64,000 bases of DNA from Janthinobacterium sp. UMAB-56 (GTDB lineage Bacteria; Pseudomonadota; Gammaproteobacteria; Burkholderiales; Burkholderiaceae_D), in assembly GCF_900095265.1 (NCBI RefSeq), contig NZ_LT607668.1, forward strand, positions 7,440 to 71,439, read 5' to 3'. The notes under the pieces were generated by a model. That model was given only the letters and a program-made list of their open reading frames with translations, was not told the origin of the DNA and did no database searches. Position numbers and translations under genes: made by a program. This document shows positions 1 to 8,944 of the stretch, in pieces (position 1 is the first letter of the stretch; each line of letters opens with the position of its first letter).

Positions 1-56
1 CATCGTGCGTAGCATGAGTCGAGTCTAGCGCGTGACCAGTTGTTGTGTGGCGACGC

Positions 57-1004
57 TTATTTCAGCAAAGGCACGATCTGCGCCAGCATGGCGCTGGCCG
101 GGTCAGCGCCCAGGCAATCGATGACGATGCGCTCCGGCATCGAGCGTAACCAGGTCAGCTGGCGCTTGGCCAGCTGGCGCGTGGCGATGATGCCCGTCTC
201 GCGCAGGGTGGCGCGGTCGATGCGGCCATCGAGGTATTCCCAGGCCTGGCGGTAGCCCACGCAGCGCATCGAGGGCAAGCCCGGATGCAGGTCGCCGCGG
301 CGGCGCAGCTGCTCCACTTCATCGAGCAAGGCGTCATTTTTCAGCATGAGGTCGAAGCGCGTGGCGATGCGCGCGTGCAGCACGGCGCGGTCCGATGGTT
401 CCAGCGCGAACGATTGCAAGTGAAATGGCAGCACGGTTTTTTCGCGCCGGGCCAGCAGGGCCGACATGGGTTGGCCGGACAGGGCGATGATTTCCAGTGC
501 GCGGCCGATGCGCTGCGCATCGGCTGGCGCCAGGCGCGCGGCCGTGACGGGATCCTGCTGCGCCAGGCGCGCATGCATGGCCGGCCAGCCGATGGCGGCC
601 GCATCCTCTTCCAGTCGGGCGCGCAGCACGGGATCGGCGCCGGGCAAGTCGTCGAGGCCATCGGCCAGTCCCTTGAAGTACAGCATGGTGCCGCCGACCA
701 GCAGCGGCAGCTTGCCGCGCGCGGAAATCTCGGCCACCAGGCGCAGGGTATCGTTGCGGAACTGCGCCACGGAATAGGCGTCCAGCGGGTCGATGATGTC
801 GATCAAATGATGCGGCACGGCGGCCAGTTCTTCCTTCGACGGCTTGGCCGTGCCGATATCCATGCCCCGGTAGACGAGGGCGGAATCGACGGAAATGATC
901 TCGGATGGAATGGCTTGCGCGATGGACAGCGCACTGGCCGTCTTGCCGCTGGCCGTGGGGCCCATGATGGCGACGGCCAGGGGGAGGTGTTGAGTGGTTT
1001 GCAT
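57..1004 (-). CDS. miaA: tRNA dimethylallyltransferase MiaA
   Basis: This 315-residue protein transfers a dimethylallyl group to N6 of A37 in tRNAs that read codons starting with U, the first step to ms2i6A. A P-loop GPTASGKT lies at residues 15-22, followed by the substrate segment [18 protein letters not shown] and the [10 protein letters not shown] motif near residue 105. The C-terminal segment [12 protein letters not shown] is typical of the family, and the length is normal for bacterial MiaA. It reads in the same direction as mutL, 89 bp downstream of it, a neighbourhood common in proteobacteria. Identification is secure. Confidence 0.97.
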   Translation of the reverse strand: MQTTQHLPLAVAIMGPTASGKTASALSIAQAIPSEIISVDSALVYRGMDIGTAKPSKEELAAVPHHLIDIIDPLDAYSVAQFRNDTLRLVAEISARGKLPLLVGGTMLYFKGLADGLDDLPGADPVLRARLEEDAAAIGWPAMHARLAQQDPVTAARLAPADAQRIGRALEIIALSGQPMSALLARREKTVLPFHLQSFALEPSDRAVLHARIATRFDLMLKNDALLDEVEQLRRRGDLHPGLPSMRCVGYRQAWEYLDGRIDRATLRETGIIATRQLAKRQLTWLRSMPERIVIDCLGADPASAMLAQIVPLLK

Positions 1005-1093
1005 GTTGGTTTTGTATGATGTGGTGCAAAAGAGACCGGCAAAACGTTCAGGGCAAGGCAGTGCAGCGCCGCCATGGACGTTTTTCAGGCTCT

Positions 1094-3001
1094 CTATTGA
1101 CCGCGCAGGAATAATTTATCTAGCGCGTTGATCTCGACCTGCACCCACGTTGGCCGGCCATGGTTGCACTGGTCGGCGCGTTCCGTGCTCTCCATCTGGC
1201 GCAGCAGGGCGTTCATTTCCTGCACCGACAAGATGCGGTTGGCGCGCACGGCCGTGTGGCAGGCCAGGGTGCCCAGCAATTCGTTCTGGCGTTCGATCAG
1301 CACGCGCGAGCCACCGTATTCGCGCACGTCGCGCAGCACGTCGCGCGCCAGGGTTTGCGCGTCGGCGTTCTTCAGCAGGGTCGGCACGGAGCGCACGGCC
1401 AGGGTGGTGGGCGAGAGGGCTGCGATATCGAAGCCCAGGGCCTTTAATGTGTCCTGGTTTTCATTTGCCGTCGACACTTCGATGGCGTCCGCGTAGAACG
1501 TCACGGGGATCAGCAAGGATTGCACCTGCATGTCCTGGCCCGATACCTGCGCCTGCAGCGCGTTTTTCAGCTGCTCGTACAGGATGCGCTCGTGCGCCGC
1601 GTGCATGTCGACCAGCACCAGGCCCTTGGTGTTTTGCGCCAGGATGTAGATGCCGTGCAGCTGGGCCAGGGCAAAGCCCAGCGGATACTCTTCGCGCGCC
1701 ATCGCTTCGGGCGAGGCGATGTAGGGCTCGACCTGCGTGATCGGAGAGCTGGCGGTGGCGCCGCCGAACAGGGCGCCGTAGGCTGCCGTGTCCTGCGCCA
1801 CGCCCGGCGCCTCGGCAAAGAAGGGCCGCGCCGCGCCGGGCGTGGCGGGCGCAAAGGTATTCGTGAATTGCGCGCCGAACGAGGTCTGCGTCTGCTCGCG
1901 ACGCCAGATGCCGGGGCCACCGGCGGTCGTGCCAGCATCGCCACCGCCCAGGCTGGAGGCGGCCGGCAGCGGCGCCGGCACGCTGCCAAACGCCGTGGCC
2001 GAGGTTTGCGCCAGCGCGCGCTGCACGGCATGGAAAACGAACTGGTGCACGGAACGGCTGTCGCGGAAGCGCACTTCGATCTTCGACGGGTGCACGTTGA
2101 CGTCCACCAGGGCAGGGTCGAGGTCGAGCGCCAGCACATACGAGGGGAAGCGGTCGCCGTGCAGCACGTCCTGGTAGGCCATGCGTACGGCGTGCACCAG
2201 CAGCTTGTCGCGCACGAAGCGCCCGTTGACATAAAAGAACTGGCCGTCGGCGCGCGCCTTGGACGCCGTCGGCAAGCCGGCAAAGCCGTGTATGCGCAGG
2301 GTGCCGGCCGATTCGTCCAGCGCCAGGCGCGCTTCGGCGAAGTCATTGCCGAGGATGTGCGCGCTGCGCTTGGCCAGTTCGCTGATATTCCACTGGTCGA
2401 TGGTGCGCCCATTGTGCGACAGCGAGAACGCCACGTCCGGTCGCGCCAGGGCGATGCGGCGCACGACTTCGGCGCAGTGGCCGTATTCCGTCTGTTCCGA
2501 TTTGAGGAATTTGCGCCGCGCTGGCGTGTTGAAATACAGGTCTTGCACGTCGACCGTGGTGCCGTGCGCGCCCGACGATGGCGAGACGCTGCCATTGTGC
2601 GAGCCGACGATTTCCCACGCATGTGCCGCGTCCGCCGTGCGCGAAGTTAGGGTGACGGCGGCCACCGAGGCGATCGAGGCCAGTGCCTCGCCGCGAAAGC
2701 CCAGGGTACCCACGTTTTCCAGGTCGTGCAGGGACGCGATTTTGGAGGTGGCGTGGCGCGCCAGGGCTAGCGGCAGCTGCTCTTTATCGATGCCGCGCCC
2801 GTTGTCGGTAATCGCGATGCGTTTCACGCCGCCTTCTTCGAGGCGTACCGTGATCTGCGTGGCGCCCGAGTCGAGCGCGTTTTCCAGCAGCTCCTTGACG
2901 ACGGCGGAAGGGCGCTCGACCACCTCGCCAGCGGCGATTTGCGAAATCAACTGGTCAGGCAGGGCCTGGATCGGGCGGTGGGGCGTGATGGGAGCGTTCA
3001 T
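1094..3001 (-). CDS. mutL: DNA mismatch repair protein MutL
   Basis: MutL (635 residues) couples MutS mismatch recognition to strand incision. The N-terminal GHKL ATPase motifs are all visible: [13 protein letters not shown] near 36-48, DNGRGI near 66-71, ATSKI near 84-88 and [10 protein letters not shown] near 100-109. A Pro/Ala/Gly-rich linker (about 340-440) joins the C-terminal dimerisation domain. That domain carries [12 protein letters not shown] from residue 465, ACHTA at 580-584 and CNHGRP at 612-617. These correspond to the three metal-binding motifs of MutL proteins with latent endonuclease activity, as in species lacking MutH. The residue positions are counted; the nicking activity is inferred. 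Confidence 0.97.
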   Translation of the reverse strand: MNAPITPHRPIQALPDQLISQIAAGEVVERPSAVVKELLENALDSGATQITVRLEEGGVKRIAITDNGRGIDKEQLPLALARHATSKIASLHDLENVGTLGFRGEALASIASVAAVTLTSRTADAAHAWEIVGSHNGSVSPSSGAHGTTVDVQDLYFNTPARRKFLKSEQTEYGHCAEVVRRIALARPDVAFSLSHNGRTIDQWNISELAKRSAHILGNDFAEARLALDESAGTLRIHGFAGLPTASKARADGQFFYVNGRFVRDKLLVHAVRMAYQDVLHGDRFPSYVLALDLDPALVDVNVHPSKIEVRFRDSRSVHQFVFHAVQRALAQTSATAFGSVPAPLPAASSLGGGDAGTTAGGPGIWRREQTQTSFGAQFTNTFAPATPGAARPFFAEAPGVAQDTAAYGALFGGATASSPITQVEPYIASPEAMAREEYPLGFALAQLHGIYILAQNTKGLVLVDMHAAHERILYEQLKNALQAQVSGQDMQVQSLLIPVTFYADAIEVSTANENQDTLKALGFDIAALSPTTLAVRSVPTLLKNADAQTLARDVLRDVREYGGSRVLIERQNELLGTLACHTAVRANRILSVQEMNALLRQMESTERADQCNHGRPTWVQVEINALDKLFLRGQ

Positions 3002-3015
3002 GCCCTCATTATACC

Positions 3016-3128
3016 GGGGTCAGACCCGCAACGCGGCCAACGCAAAGCGTGGCGCCAACGTAATTGGGGTCAGACCCTCAACATGGTTAACACATAATTT
3101 AGCGCCAACGTAGCCGGGGTCTGATCCC
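3016..3128. repeat. 50-bp degenerate tandem repeat built on GGGGTCAGACCC
   Basis: The palindrome-like core GGGGTCAGACCC starts at 3016 and 3066, and a variant GGGGTCTGATCCC starts at 3116, so the period is exactly 50 bp. The 38-bp spacers are also related: both contain GCGCCAACGTA shortly before the next core. The array lies between the start of mutL and the end of the cyclophilin gene (both reverse strand), so transcription of mutL probably crosses it. A further core copy is at 12062-12074. Confidence 0.8.
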
Positions 3129-3139
3129 AACCTTAGCCC

Positions 3140-4081
3140 TTATTGACTAGCCACCTCCCGCACCGGTATCGGCGCATTGCACAAGTCAATATGGCCGGCC
3201 GTGACCTTGCTCCAAGGGCCGCCGCGGTGGCGCTGGGCTTCCAGCACGGCCTGGTACGCGGCGCTGTCGGTGCGCATCACTTCCAGCTTGCTGCGCTGTG
3301 CCAAAGGCACGCTGGCGGCCAGGCGGATGGCCTTGATCGGCACGTTTTTCTCGGGGCTGTCATAAAAGCCCATGGGGCCCGCGCCGCGCGGCAGGGTGGA
3401 CAGCAATGGCATGCCGGAGACGACTCTGCCGACGACAGTGATGTCGCGGTCAAGGTGGCGCGGCGACTGGCCGATGACGGCGTACAGCTCCGTGCCACCG
3501 CCGCTGTCGCTGGCGTTGTCGCGGCCCACGCCCACGGTCGCATAGCAATGCGTGAGCCAGGCCGTACCCGATTTCGGATCGCGCGCGGACGGAAAACCGT
3601 TTGAATGGCCCACTTGCGGTGCATAACCATCGACGTCCGGCAGGCGGGTGAAGCTCTTGATGTTTTTCAAGGGGACCGTGAATTCTCCGGGCAAGGTGCG
3701 CTGGGCATGCAAGATGGGCTTGGGATTTTTCTCGTTCGGATCGCCCCATTGCGCCACCCAGTTGTCCTGCGCGCGCGTGATGGCCAGGCCGTCGTAATAC
3801 TGTTCGGCCACGAGTGCCTTGATGTTGGCCACGTGCCTGGGCGCGAAGTCCGGCGCCAGTTCGATCACCACGCGGCCGGCGGGAATCTCCAGGTACAGGG
3901 TGTTGTCCGGGTCCAGGGCACGCCAATCGGACGCCTTCGCGGCCTTGATCGCATCGGCCAGTGTCGCCTTGGCGGGCAGTTCGGCGGGCGCCTTGATCTG
4001 GACGGGCGCCGCGTGGGCAGTCAGATGTGCAAGGCCCAGTATGGTGGCCATGGTCAGGCCGCTCAGTGGGTGTCGATACAT
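3140..4081 (-). CDS. exported cyclophilin-type peptidyl-prolyl isomerase
   Basis: This 313-residue protein has a signal peptide ([20 protein letters not shown] ending near AHA) and a cyclophilin-like fold, so it probably isomerises prolyl bonds in the periplasm. Family features are [20 protein letters not shown] near residue 65, the YDGLAITR segment, and the [20 protein letters not shown] and [12 protein letters not shown] segments. The active site is divergent from small cyclophilins (no FHRVI; an unusual [11 protein letters not shown] replaces the usual GDFT region), and inserts plus a C-terminal extension make it long. The start at 4081 is preferred over an upstream in-frame ATG because AGGAG precedes it and the signal peptide then begins correctly. 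Confidence 0.85.
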   Translation of the reverse strand: MYRHPLSGLTMATILGLAHLTAHAAPVQIKAPAELPAKATLADAIKAAKASDWRALDPDNTLYLEIPAGRVVIELAPDFAPRHVANIKALVAEQYYDGLAITRAQDNWVAQWGDPNEKNPKPILHAQRTLPGEFTVPLKNIKSFTRLPDVDGYAPQVGHSNGFPSARDPKSGTAWLTHCYATVGVGRDNASDSGGGTELYAVIGQSPRHLDRDITVVGRVVSGMPLLSTLPRGAGPMGFYDSPEKNVPIKAIRLAASVPLAQRSKLEVMRTDSAAYQAVLEAQRHRGGPWSKVTAGHIDLCNAPIPVREVASQ

Positions 4082-4329
4082 GTTTTCTCCTGGTCGGCAC
4101 GGGTTGCGCCGGTCAGAAAGTGTATACCGGAATGCCAATATTTCGTTTGAAAAACATTGCAAATAGTAATCCTGGCATTGGCCGGCCGATACGGCGTTTC
4201 CTTAACCTGCACTTAAAATGCCACGCCGCCAAGGGCGCTGCCGAATTAATCACGAAATATAGGGCAGGGGACTGCCGTTGCGCCGGTCCGGTGGTGTATG
4301 ATTCCGCCGCTACCTTTAGGGAAAAATAT

Positions 4330-4980
4330 ATGGATTTTGTGCAATTCCTCGACATGATCGTGCATGTTGACAAGACGCTGGGTCTCTTGATCGAGCAGTA
4401 CGGTACCCTCGTGTATGCAGTGCTGTTTGCCATTATTTTTTGCGAAACAGGCCTCGTGGTGCTGTTTTTCTTCCCTGGGGATACCTTGTTGTTTATCGCC
4501 GGCGCGTTTTGCGCGACGGGACAGATGCACCTGGGCTTGCTGATCGCCTTGCTGGTGACGGCCGCCGTCACGGGCAATACGCTCAATTACTGGATAGGCG
4601 AGGCCATCGGGCAAAGGGTGTTTACTCACGATTACCGCTGGATCAACAAGGATGCCATGCGCCGTACGCATGAATTCTTTGAAAAGCATGGCGGCAAGAC
4701 CATCATCCTGGCCCGTTTCGTGCCGGTGGTGCGCACCTTCGCGCCGTTCGTGGCCGGCATTTCCGACATGACGCACGCGCGCTTCCAGATGTACAACGTG
4801 ACGGGCGCCTTGTTGTGGGTGGTCGGTCTGGTGACGGCGGGCTATTTCTTCGGCAATATTCCCTGGATCCGCGATCACCTGACCTTGATCGTGCTGATCG
4901 GTGTCGGCGCCGCCGTCGTGCCGGTGGTACTGGGCGGCCTGTGGAAACTCTACAAGCGCATGGTCGGCAAGTCGGCCTAA
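4330..4980 (+). CDS. DedA/VTT-family inner-membrane protein
   Basis: A 216-residue integral membrane protein of the DedA (SNARE-associated/VTT) family. The hallmark F-PGD-L region is visible as FFFPGDTLLFIAGAF near residue 60. The conserved GxxxGxxxxYxxGxxxG-like stretch is represented by NTLNYWIGEAIGQRVF, and the segment ARFVPVVRTFAPFVAGISDM holds the conserved RF-P--R arginines. Two long hydrophobic helices close the C-terminus. DedA proteins act as lipid scramblase or carrier-type proteins in envelope homeostasis; the exact substrate cannot be told here. ATG at 4330 is preferred over further upstream in-frame codons because the protein then begins at the conserved amphipathic N-terminus. 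Confidence 0.92.
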   Translation: MDFVQFLDMIVHVDKTLGLLIEQYGTLVYAVLFAIIFCETGLVVLFFFPGDTLLFIAGAFCATGQMHLGLLIALLVTAAVTGNTLNYWIGEAIGQRVFTHDYRWINKDAMRRTHEFFEKHGGKTIILARFVPVVRTFAPFVAGISDMTHARFQMYNVTGALLWVVGLVTAGYFFGNIPWIRDHLTLIVLIGVGAAVVPVVLGGLWKLYKRMVGKSA

Positions 4981-4988
4981 GGCCGCAT

Positions 4989-5045
4989 GGATACGGGGCA
5001 AGCGCGTTGCGGCACAGCCCGCAGCGGGCCCCGTATCCCGTTTTT
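4989..5045 (+). terminator. rho-independent terminator after the DedA gene
   Basis: GGATACGGGG (4989-4998) pairs with CCCCGTATCC (5029-5038), with a second smaller GC-rich structure in the loop, followed by CGTTTTT. It lies 8 bp after the DedA stop codon. The loop contains TGCGGCACAGCC, which recurs in the hairpin at 20011-20037. Confidence 0.8.
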
Positions 5046-5137
5046 CTCTGTCCTGTTTCTGTTTTGCTCCCGCACTGATTCAAGTTTTGTTGCTTTCCAG
5101 CCGTAAACCAGAGGGTATTCTTACTTTCTGGATTTCC

Positions 5138-6169
5138 ATGCGACATTTGAGCGCCCTGTTAGCTTGCAGCCTTGCCGCGATGGCGGTCATGGCAAGCGCC
5201 AAAGATGCCCCCGCTTCGGCGAGCGCCGCCGCATCCGCGCCCATGTCGGCGTCGGCGCGCGCGGCCGCCATGAAAACCCTGACTGAAACGGTCAAGGGCA
5301 AGGAGGCCAAGGCGCCTGTCGTCGTCGCGCCCACGGCGCGCGAGAAGGAAGAAGCGGCCGAAGTCGACCTGTCCGAACGCATTGCAGCGCGCCTGGCGGA
5401 AATGCGCGCCACGCAGGCCGCCCGTGCTGCCGCCCGCTCCAGGCGCGCCGCCATGGTGAAGGCGGCACCGCCGCCACCGCCGCCCGTGCCGCGCGGCACG
5501 CACTGGTCGTACGAGGGCGAGAGCGGCCCGGCCAACTGGAGCAAGATCAATGTCGACTGGGCCAAGTGCGGCAATGGCAGCCGCCAGTCGCCGATCGATA
5601 TCCGCGATGGCATGAAGGTGGAGCTCGAGCAGATCAGCTTTGACTACCATCCGTCGTCGTTCAGTGTGGTCGACAATGGCCACACGGTGCAGGTGGGGGT
5701 GAGCGGCGGTAATTACATCACGGTGCAGAACCGCATGTTCGAGTTGCAGCAATTCCATTTCCACCGGCCGTCCGAAGAGCGCATCAACGGCAAGGCATTT
5801 GAAATGGTGGTGCACCTGGTGCACCGCGATGCCGAAGGCCGCTTGGCCGTGCTGGCGCTGCTGCTGGAACGCGGTGCGCCGCAAGCGACCATCCAGACCG
5901 TGTGGAACAACCTGCCGCTGGAAAAATTCGAGACCATGCAACCCACCATCCTGCTCGATCCGGCCGAGATGCTGCCGGTGCGGCGTGACTACTACACGTA
6001 TATGGGGTCGCTGACTTCGCCGCCGTGCAGCGAGGGCGTGCTGTGGATGGTGATGAAGCAGCCGATACAGGCGTCGCCGGCGCAGATGGCCTTGTTCAGC
6101 CGCTTGTATCCCTTGAATGCACGTCCAGTCCAGGCCGGCAATGGCCGCATCATCAAGGAATCGAATTAG
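5138..6169 (+). CDS. exported alpha-type carbonic anhydrase
   Basis: Catalyses reversible hydration of CO2 in the periplasm. The 343-residue protein begins with a signal peptide (MRHLSALLACSLAAMAVMASA). A charged, Ala-rich and partly helical segment of about 100 residues follows, then a PPPPPPVP linker, and then the alpha-CA domain starting at HWSYEGESGPANW. The zinc histidines are visible in QFHFHRPSEE and in MVVHLVHRD, and the domain continues to YMGSLTSPPCSEGVLW. The extra N-terminal segment is unusual, since most bacterial alpha-CAs go almost directly from signal peptide to catalytic domain. The stop codon overlaps by 4 bp the end of the convergent mutarotase gene. Confidence 0.95.
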   Translation: MRHLSALLACSLAAMAVMASAKDAPASASAAASAPMSASARAAAMKTLTETVKGKEAKAPVVVAPTAREKEEAAEVDLSERIAARLAEMRATQAARAAARSRRAAMVKAAPPPPPPVPRGTHWSYEGESGPANWSKINVDWAKCGNGSRQSPIDIRDGMKVELEQISFDYHPSSFSVVDNGHTVQVGVSGGNYITVQNRMFELQQFHFHRPSEERINGKAFEMVVHLVHRDAEGRLAVLALLLERGAPQATIQTVWNNLPLEKFETMQPTILLDPAEMLPVRRDYYTYMGSLTSPPCSEGVLWMVMKQPIQASPAQMALFSRLYPLNARPVQAGNGRIIKESN

Positions 6170-7002
6170 ACGAATTCAAGGCGCTGGCGCCCGGTCCATC
6201 CGGCGCCGGCGGCAAGCAGGTCGGGCTGGATCAGGGCCGGTTCGATGCAAAGGAAGTGCTGGTATTCGTCGTCGGCCAGGTCGGGCAGGGCGGCCGCATC
6301 TTGCGCACCCGGGTTCCACACGACGGCATCCGTAAAGCCCTGCTGCTCCAGGCGCAGCGTGTGGCCGCCAGACAGCAGGCTCAAGGCGCCCGGCAGCTGG
6401 TAGTAGATGCGATCGAGCTTGTCCGCAAACTGCAGCAGTTCTTCCGTCTGCAAGGCATCTTGCGGCGTCTCGTCCGAATAGCGCACGCGCTGCAGGCCGC
6501 CAACGCGCGCCTCGTTCAATTGATCAATCGCAAAGTAGCTGTGTAGGGCGGCCGAGAATGGAAACGCCTGTTCGCCCGTGTTGTGCACGGACAGGTTCAG
6601 CTCCAGCGCCTGCGCCTTGACGGCCACGCGCAGGCGCAGGGTGAAGGCACAGGGCCAGGCGGCGGCGATCGCTTCCGGCAAGTCTGTGTGGTGCAGGACA
6701 AATTCCGCGTAGGCCGCGCCATCGGCGTCACCGCTGGACGCGAGCTGCCAGGTCGCCACGCGCGCAAAGCCATGGCGCATGCCGGTGCCGCGCGCGCCGA
6801 ACTGGGGAAAGATCACGGGCACGCCGCCACGGATGGCGCGGCTGCCATCGAGGCTGGATGCGCGGCTGCAGAACAGGCGCTCCTGGCCATCGCTGGTCCG
6901 CCACGAGACCAGGTGGCCGCCGTACAGGGTGACGGTGGCTTGCGCGCCATCGGCGGCGCAGATGGTCACGGCTGGCAGCTCGCCAAAGATACTCTCGCTC
7001 AT
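6166..7002 (-). CDS. D-hexose-6-phosphate mutarotase (YeaD-like aldose 1-epimerase family)
   Basis: A 278-residue cytosolic sugar-phosphate mutarotase of the galactose-mutarotase superfamily, YeaD branch. Visible family features are LYGGHLVSW near residue 27, RGGVPVIFPQFG with the substrate-binding arginine, HGFARVATW with a catalytic histidine, and LHSYFAIDQ with a second active-site histidine. The acidic end of the active site is probably in the segment VVWNPG. It is tail-to-tail with the carbonic anhydrase and lies 14 bp downstream of amiC on the same strand, so it could be cotranscribed with amiC. The physiological substrate is presumably glucose-6-phosphate or a related hexose phosphate. 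Confidence 0.92.
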   Translation of the reverse strand: MSESIFGELPAVTICAADGAQATVTLYGGHLVSWRTSDGQERLFCSRASSLDGSRAIRGGVPVIFPQFGARGTGMRHGFARVATWQLASSGDADGAAYAEFVLHHTDLPEAIAAAWPCAFTLRLRVAVKAQALELNLSVHNTGEQAFPFSAALHSYFAIDQLNEARVGGLQRVRYSDETPQDALQTEELLQFADKLDRIYYQLPGALSLLSGGHTLRLEQQGFTDAVVWNPGAQDAAALPDLADDEYQHFLCIEPALIQPDLLAAGAGWTGRQRLEFV

Positions 7003-7016
7003 GCTCGGCTTTCTTG

Positions 7017-8414
7017 TCAGGTCAAACGGCTTTTCGCCAGCGGAGGATTCTTGGCAAAGTAATTCTTGATGCCGGTGACGATGGCGTCTGCCATCTGGTC
7101 CTGGTAGCCGTTGTCGGTCAGCTTGGCTTCTTCTTCCGGATTCGAGATGAAGGCTGTCTCGATCAGGATGGAGGGGATATCGGGTGCTTTCAGCACGGCG
7201 AAGCCGGCCTGCTCGACGGAGCCCTTGTGCAGGCGGTTGATGCCGCCGATTTCGCGCAGCACGGCCTTGCCCAGCTTCATGCTGTCATTGATCTGCGCCG
7301 TCGTCGACAGGTCGAGCAGCACGCTGGCCAGCTGCTTGTCGTGGTTTCTCACGTTCACGCCGCCGATCAGGTCGGCCTGGTTTTCCTTGTTGGCCAGCCA
7401 GCGCGCAGCCGTCGATGTGGCGCCCTTTTCGGACAGCACGAAGACGGACGAGCCGCGCGCGGTCGGCTGGATGAAGGCATCGGCGTGGATCGAGACGAAC
7501 AGGTCGGCCTGCACCTTGCGCGCTTTTTCTACGCGCATGCCCAGCGGAACGAAGAAGTCGGCGTCGCGCGTGAGCATGACGCGCATGTTCGGCTGCAGCT
7601 CCAGCTTGGTCTTGAGGCGCTTGGCGATGGCCAGCACGACGTCCTTTTCGCGGCTGCCACGGCTGCCCATGGCGCCCGGGTCTTCGCCGCCGTGGCCAGG
7701 GTCGAGGGCGATGGTAATCATGCGCACCACTTTCTGGCCCGGCAGGGGGCGTGCTTCGGGGCGCTGTTCCGGGCGGATATCGGGCACGGGCGGCACGATG
7801 GGCGCTACCTGTGGTGCAATGGCCACGGGCGGCTTGCCACTGTCGGGCAGGGGCAGCGCGGGTGGCGGCGTATGCGTGTCGGACATCAAAGGCTTGGCCG
7901 GGTCGCTCGACCAGTCGCCCTTTTCGATCAACTGCGCGATCAGGTCCGGCTCGCGCACGGGATACAGGTCGAAGATCAAACGGTGGTTGTAGGAGCCGGC
8001 CGGCGGCAGGGTAAACAGCTGCGGCGTGACTTCTTCCTTCAGGTCGAACACCAGGCGCACCACGTTGGGCCGGTTCTGGCCCACGCGCACCTGCTTGATA
8101 TACGGGTCATTCGACTGGATCTTCGCCACCAGGCCTTTCAAGGTGGGATTGAGTTCCAGTCCTTCGATGTCGACCACCAGCCGTTCCGGGTCCTTGACGA
8201 TGAAGTGGGTCGCCTTGAGGATGCTGTCGTTTTCCAGGGTGACGCGGGTATAGTCCTCGGCCGGCCAGACGCGCACGGCGAGAATTTGCGCCGCCATCGC
8301 CGACATCGGCGCGAACACGGACAACAGCAGGGTGCCGCCGGCCTTGAGTACCGTGCGCCGGGTGATGGGCGAGGAAATCAAAGGTTCGGGGCGAATTTGA
8401 GACGGTGAAGGCAT
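7017..8414 (-). CDS. amiC: N-acetylmuramoyl-L-alanine amidase AmiC, Tat-exported
   Basis: This periplasmic zinc amidase cleaves the bond between MurNAc and the stem peptide to separate daughter cells. Of its 465 residues, the N-terminus has a twin-arginine signal (SPITRRTVLKAG, then a hydrophobic stretch ending AMA). An AMIN domain (about 42-155) follows for septal localisation, then a Pro-rich linker (about 185-235). The Amidase_3 domain shows DPGHGGEDPGA, SIHADAF and the catalytic ETAFISN segment. Its start overlaps tsaE by 37 bp, the conserved tsaE-amiC pairing of proteobacteria, so the two are almost certainly cotranscribed. Activation probably needs an EnvC/NlpD-type LytM factor, which is not in the window. 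Confidence 0.96.
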   Translation of the reverse strand: MPSPSQIRPEPLISSPITRRTVLKAGGTLLLSVFAPMSAMAAQILAVRVWPAEDYTRVTLENDSILKATHFIVKDPERLVVDIEGLELNPTLKGLVAKIQSNDPYIKQVRVGQNRPNVVRLVFDLKEEVTPQLFTLPPAGSYNHRLIFDLYPVREPDLIAQLIEKGDWSSDPAKPLMSDTHTPPPALPLPDSGKPPVAIAPQVAPIVPPVPDIRPEQRPEARPLPGQKVVRMITIALDPGHGGEDPGAMGSRGSREKDVVLAIAKRLKTKLELQPNMRVMLTRDADFFVPLGMRVEKARKVQADLFVSIHADAFIQPTARGSSVFVLSEKGATSTAARWLANKENQADLIGGVNVRNHDKQLASVLLDLSTTAQINDSMKLGKAVLREIGGINRLHKGSVEQAGFAVLKAPDIPSILIETAFISNPEEEAKLTDNGYQDQMADAIVTGIKNYFAKNPPLAKSRLT

Positions 8415-8872
8415 GACAGACCCAATTCAGAAGACGCTTGCAATTCTACATCACGTCCTGTGCCCGCAACGTTCAAATAAATATTCAAGTCGGCCGGCGG
8501 CAGCACCGGTTCGGCTTTTTCCGGCCATTCGACGATGCAGATATTGCGGCCGTCGAAGTCTTCGCGAAAGCCGGCGTCGAGAAATTCCTCGGCGCTGCCC
8601 ATGCGGTACAGGTCGAAGTGGATGACGTTGACGCTCTGGCCATCGAGCTGCACCGTGTACGGTTCGGACAAGGTATAGGTGGGGCTTTTGACGTGGCCCG
8701 CATGGCCGGCCGCGTGCAGCAGGGCGCGCGTGAGAGCTGTCTTGCCGGCACCCAGGTCGCCGTGCAGGTAGATCGCCAGGCCAGGCGCCAGTGCGCGCGC
8801 CAGCGCGGCGCCCAGCGCGGCGGTACCGGCTTCGTCGTGGAGGTGGGCTGTGAAGTGTTCGGTCATTATCAT
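8378..8872 (-). CDS. tsaE: tRNA threonylcarbamoyladenosine biosynthesis protein TsaE
   Basis: TsaE is the ATPase partner of the TsaB-TsaD complex that makes t6A37 in ANN-decoding tRNAs. The 164-residue protein carries the Walker A motif GDLGAGKT (about 39-46), the SPTYTL motif and the YRMGSAEEF segment, all diagnostic. A second ATG two codons downstream (8866) is an equally possible start; neither has a strong Shine-Dalgarno sequence. Its partner tsaD is also in this window (62516-63556). The 3' end overlaps amiC by 37 bp, and queG diverges on the other side. Confidence 0.95.
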   Translation of the reverse strand: MIMTEHFTAHLHDEAGTAALGAALARALAPGLAIYLHGDLGAGKTALTRALLHAAGHAGHVKSPTYTLSEPYTVQLDGQSVNVIHFDLYRMGSAEEFLDAGFREDFDGRNICIVEWPEKAEPVLPPADLNIYLNVAGTGRDVELQASSELGLSCLHRLKFAPNL

Positions 8873-8944
8873 CGGTATCGCATAAAATGGAGGCTGCTGT
8901 CATTGTAACCGCCCGCGCGCCTGCCGTTTTCCGTAAAGTCCCCT

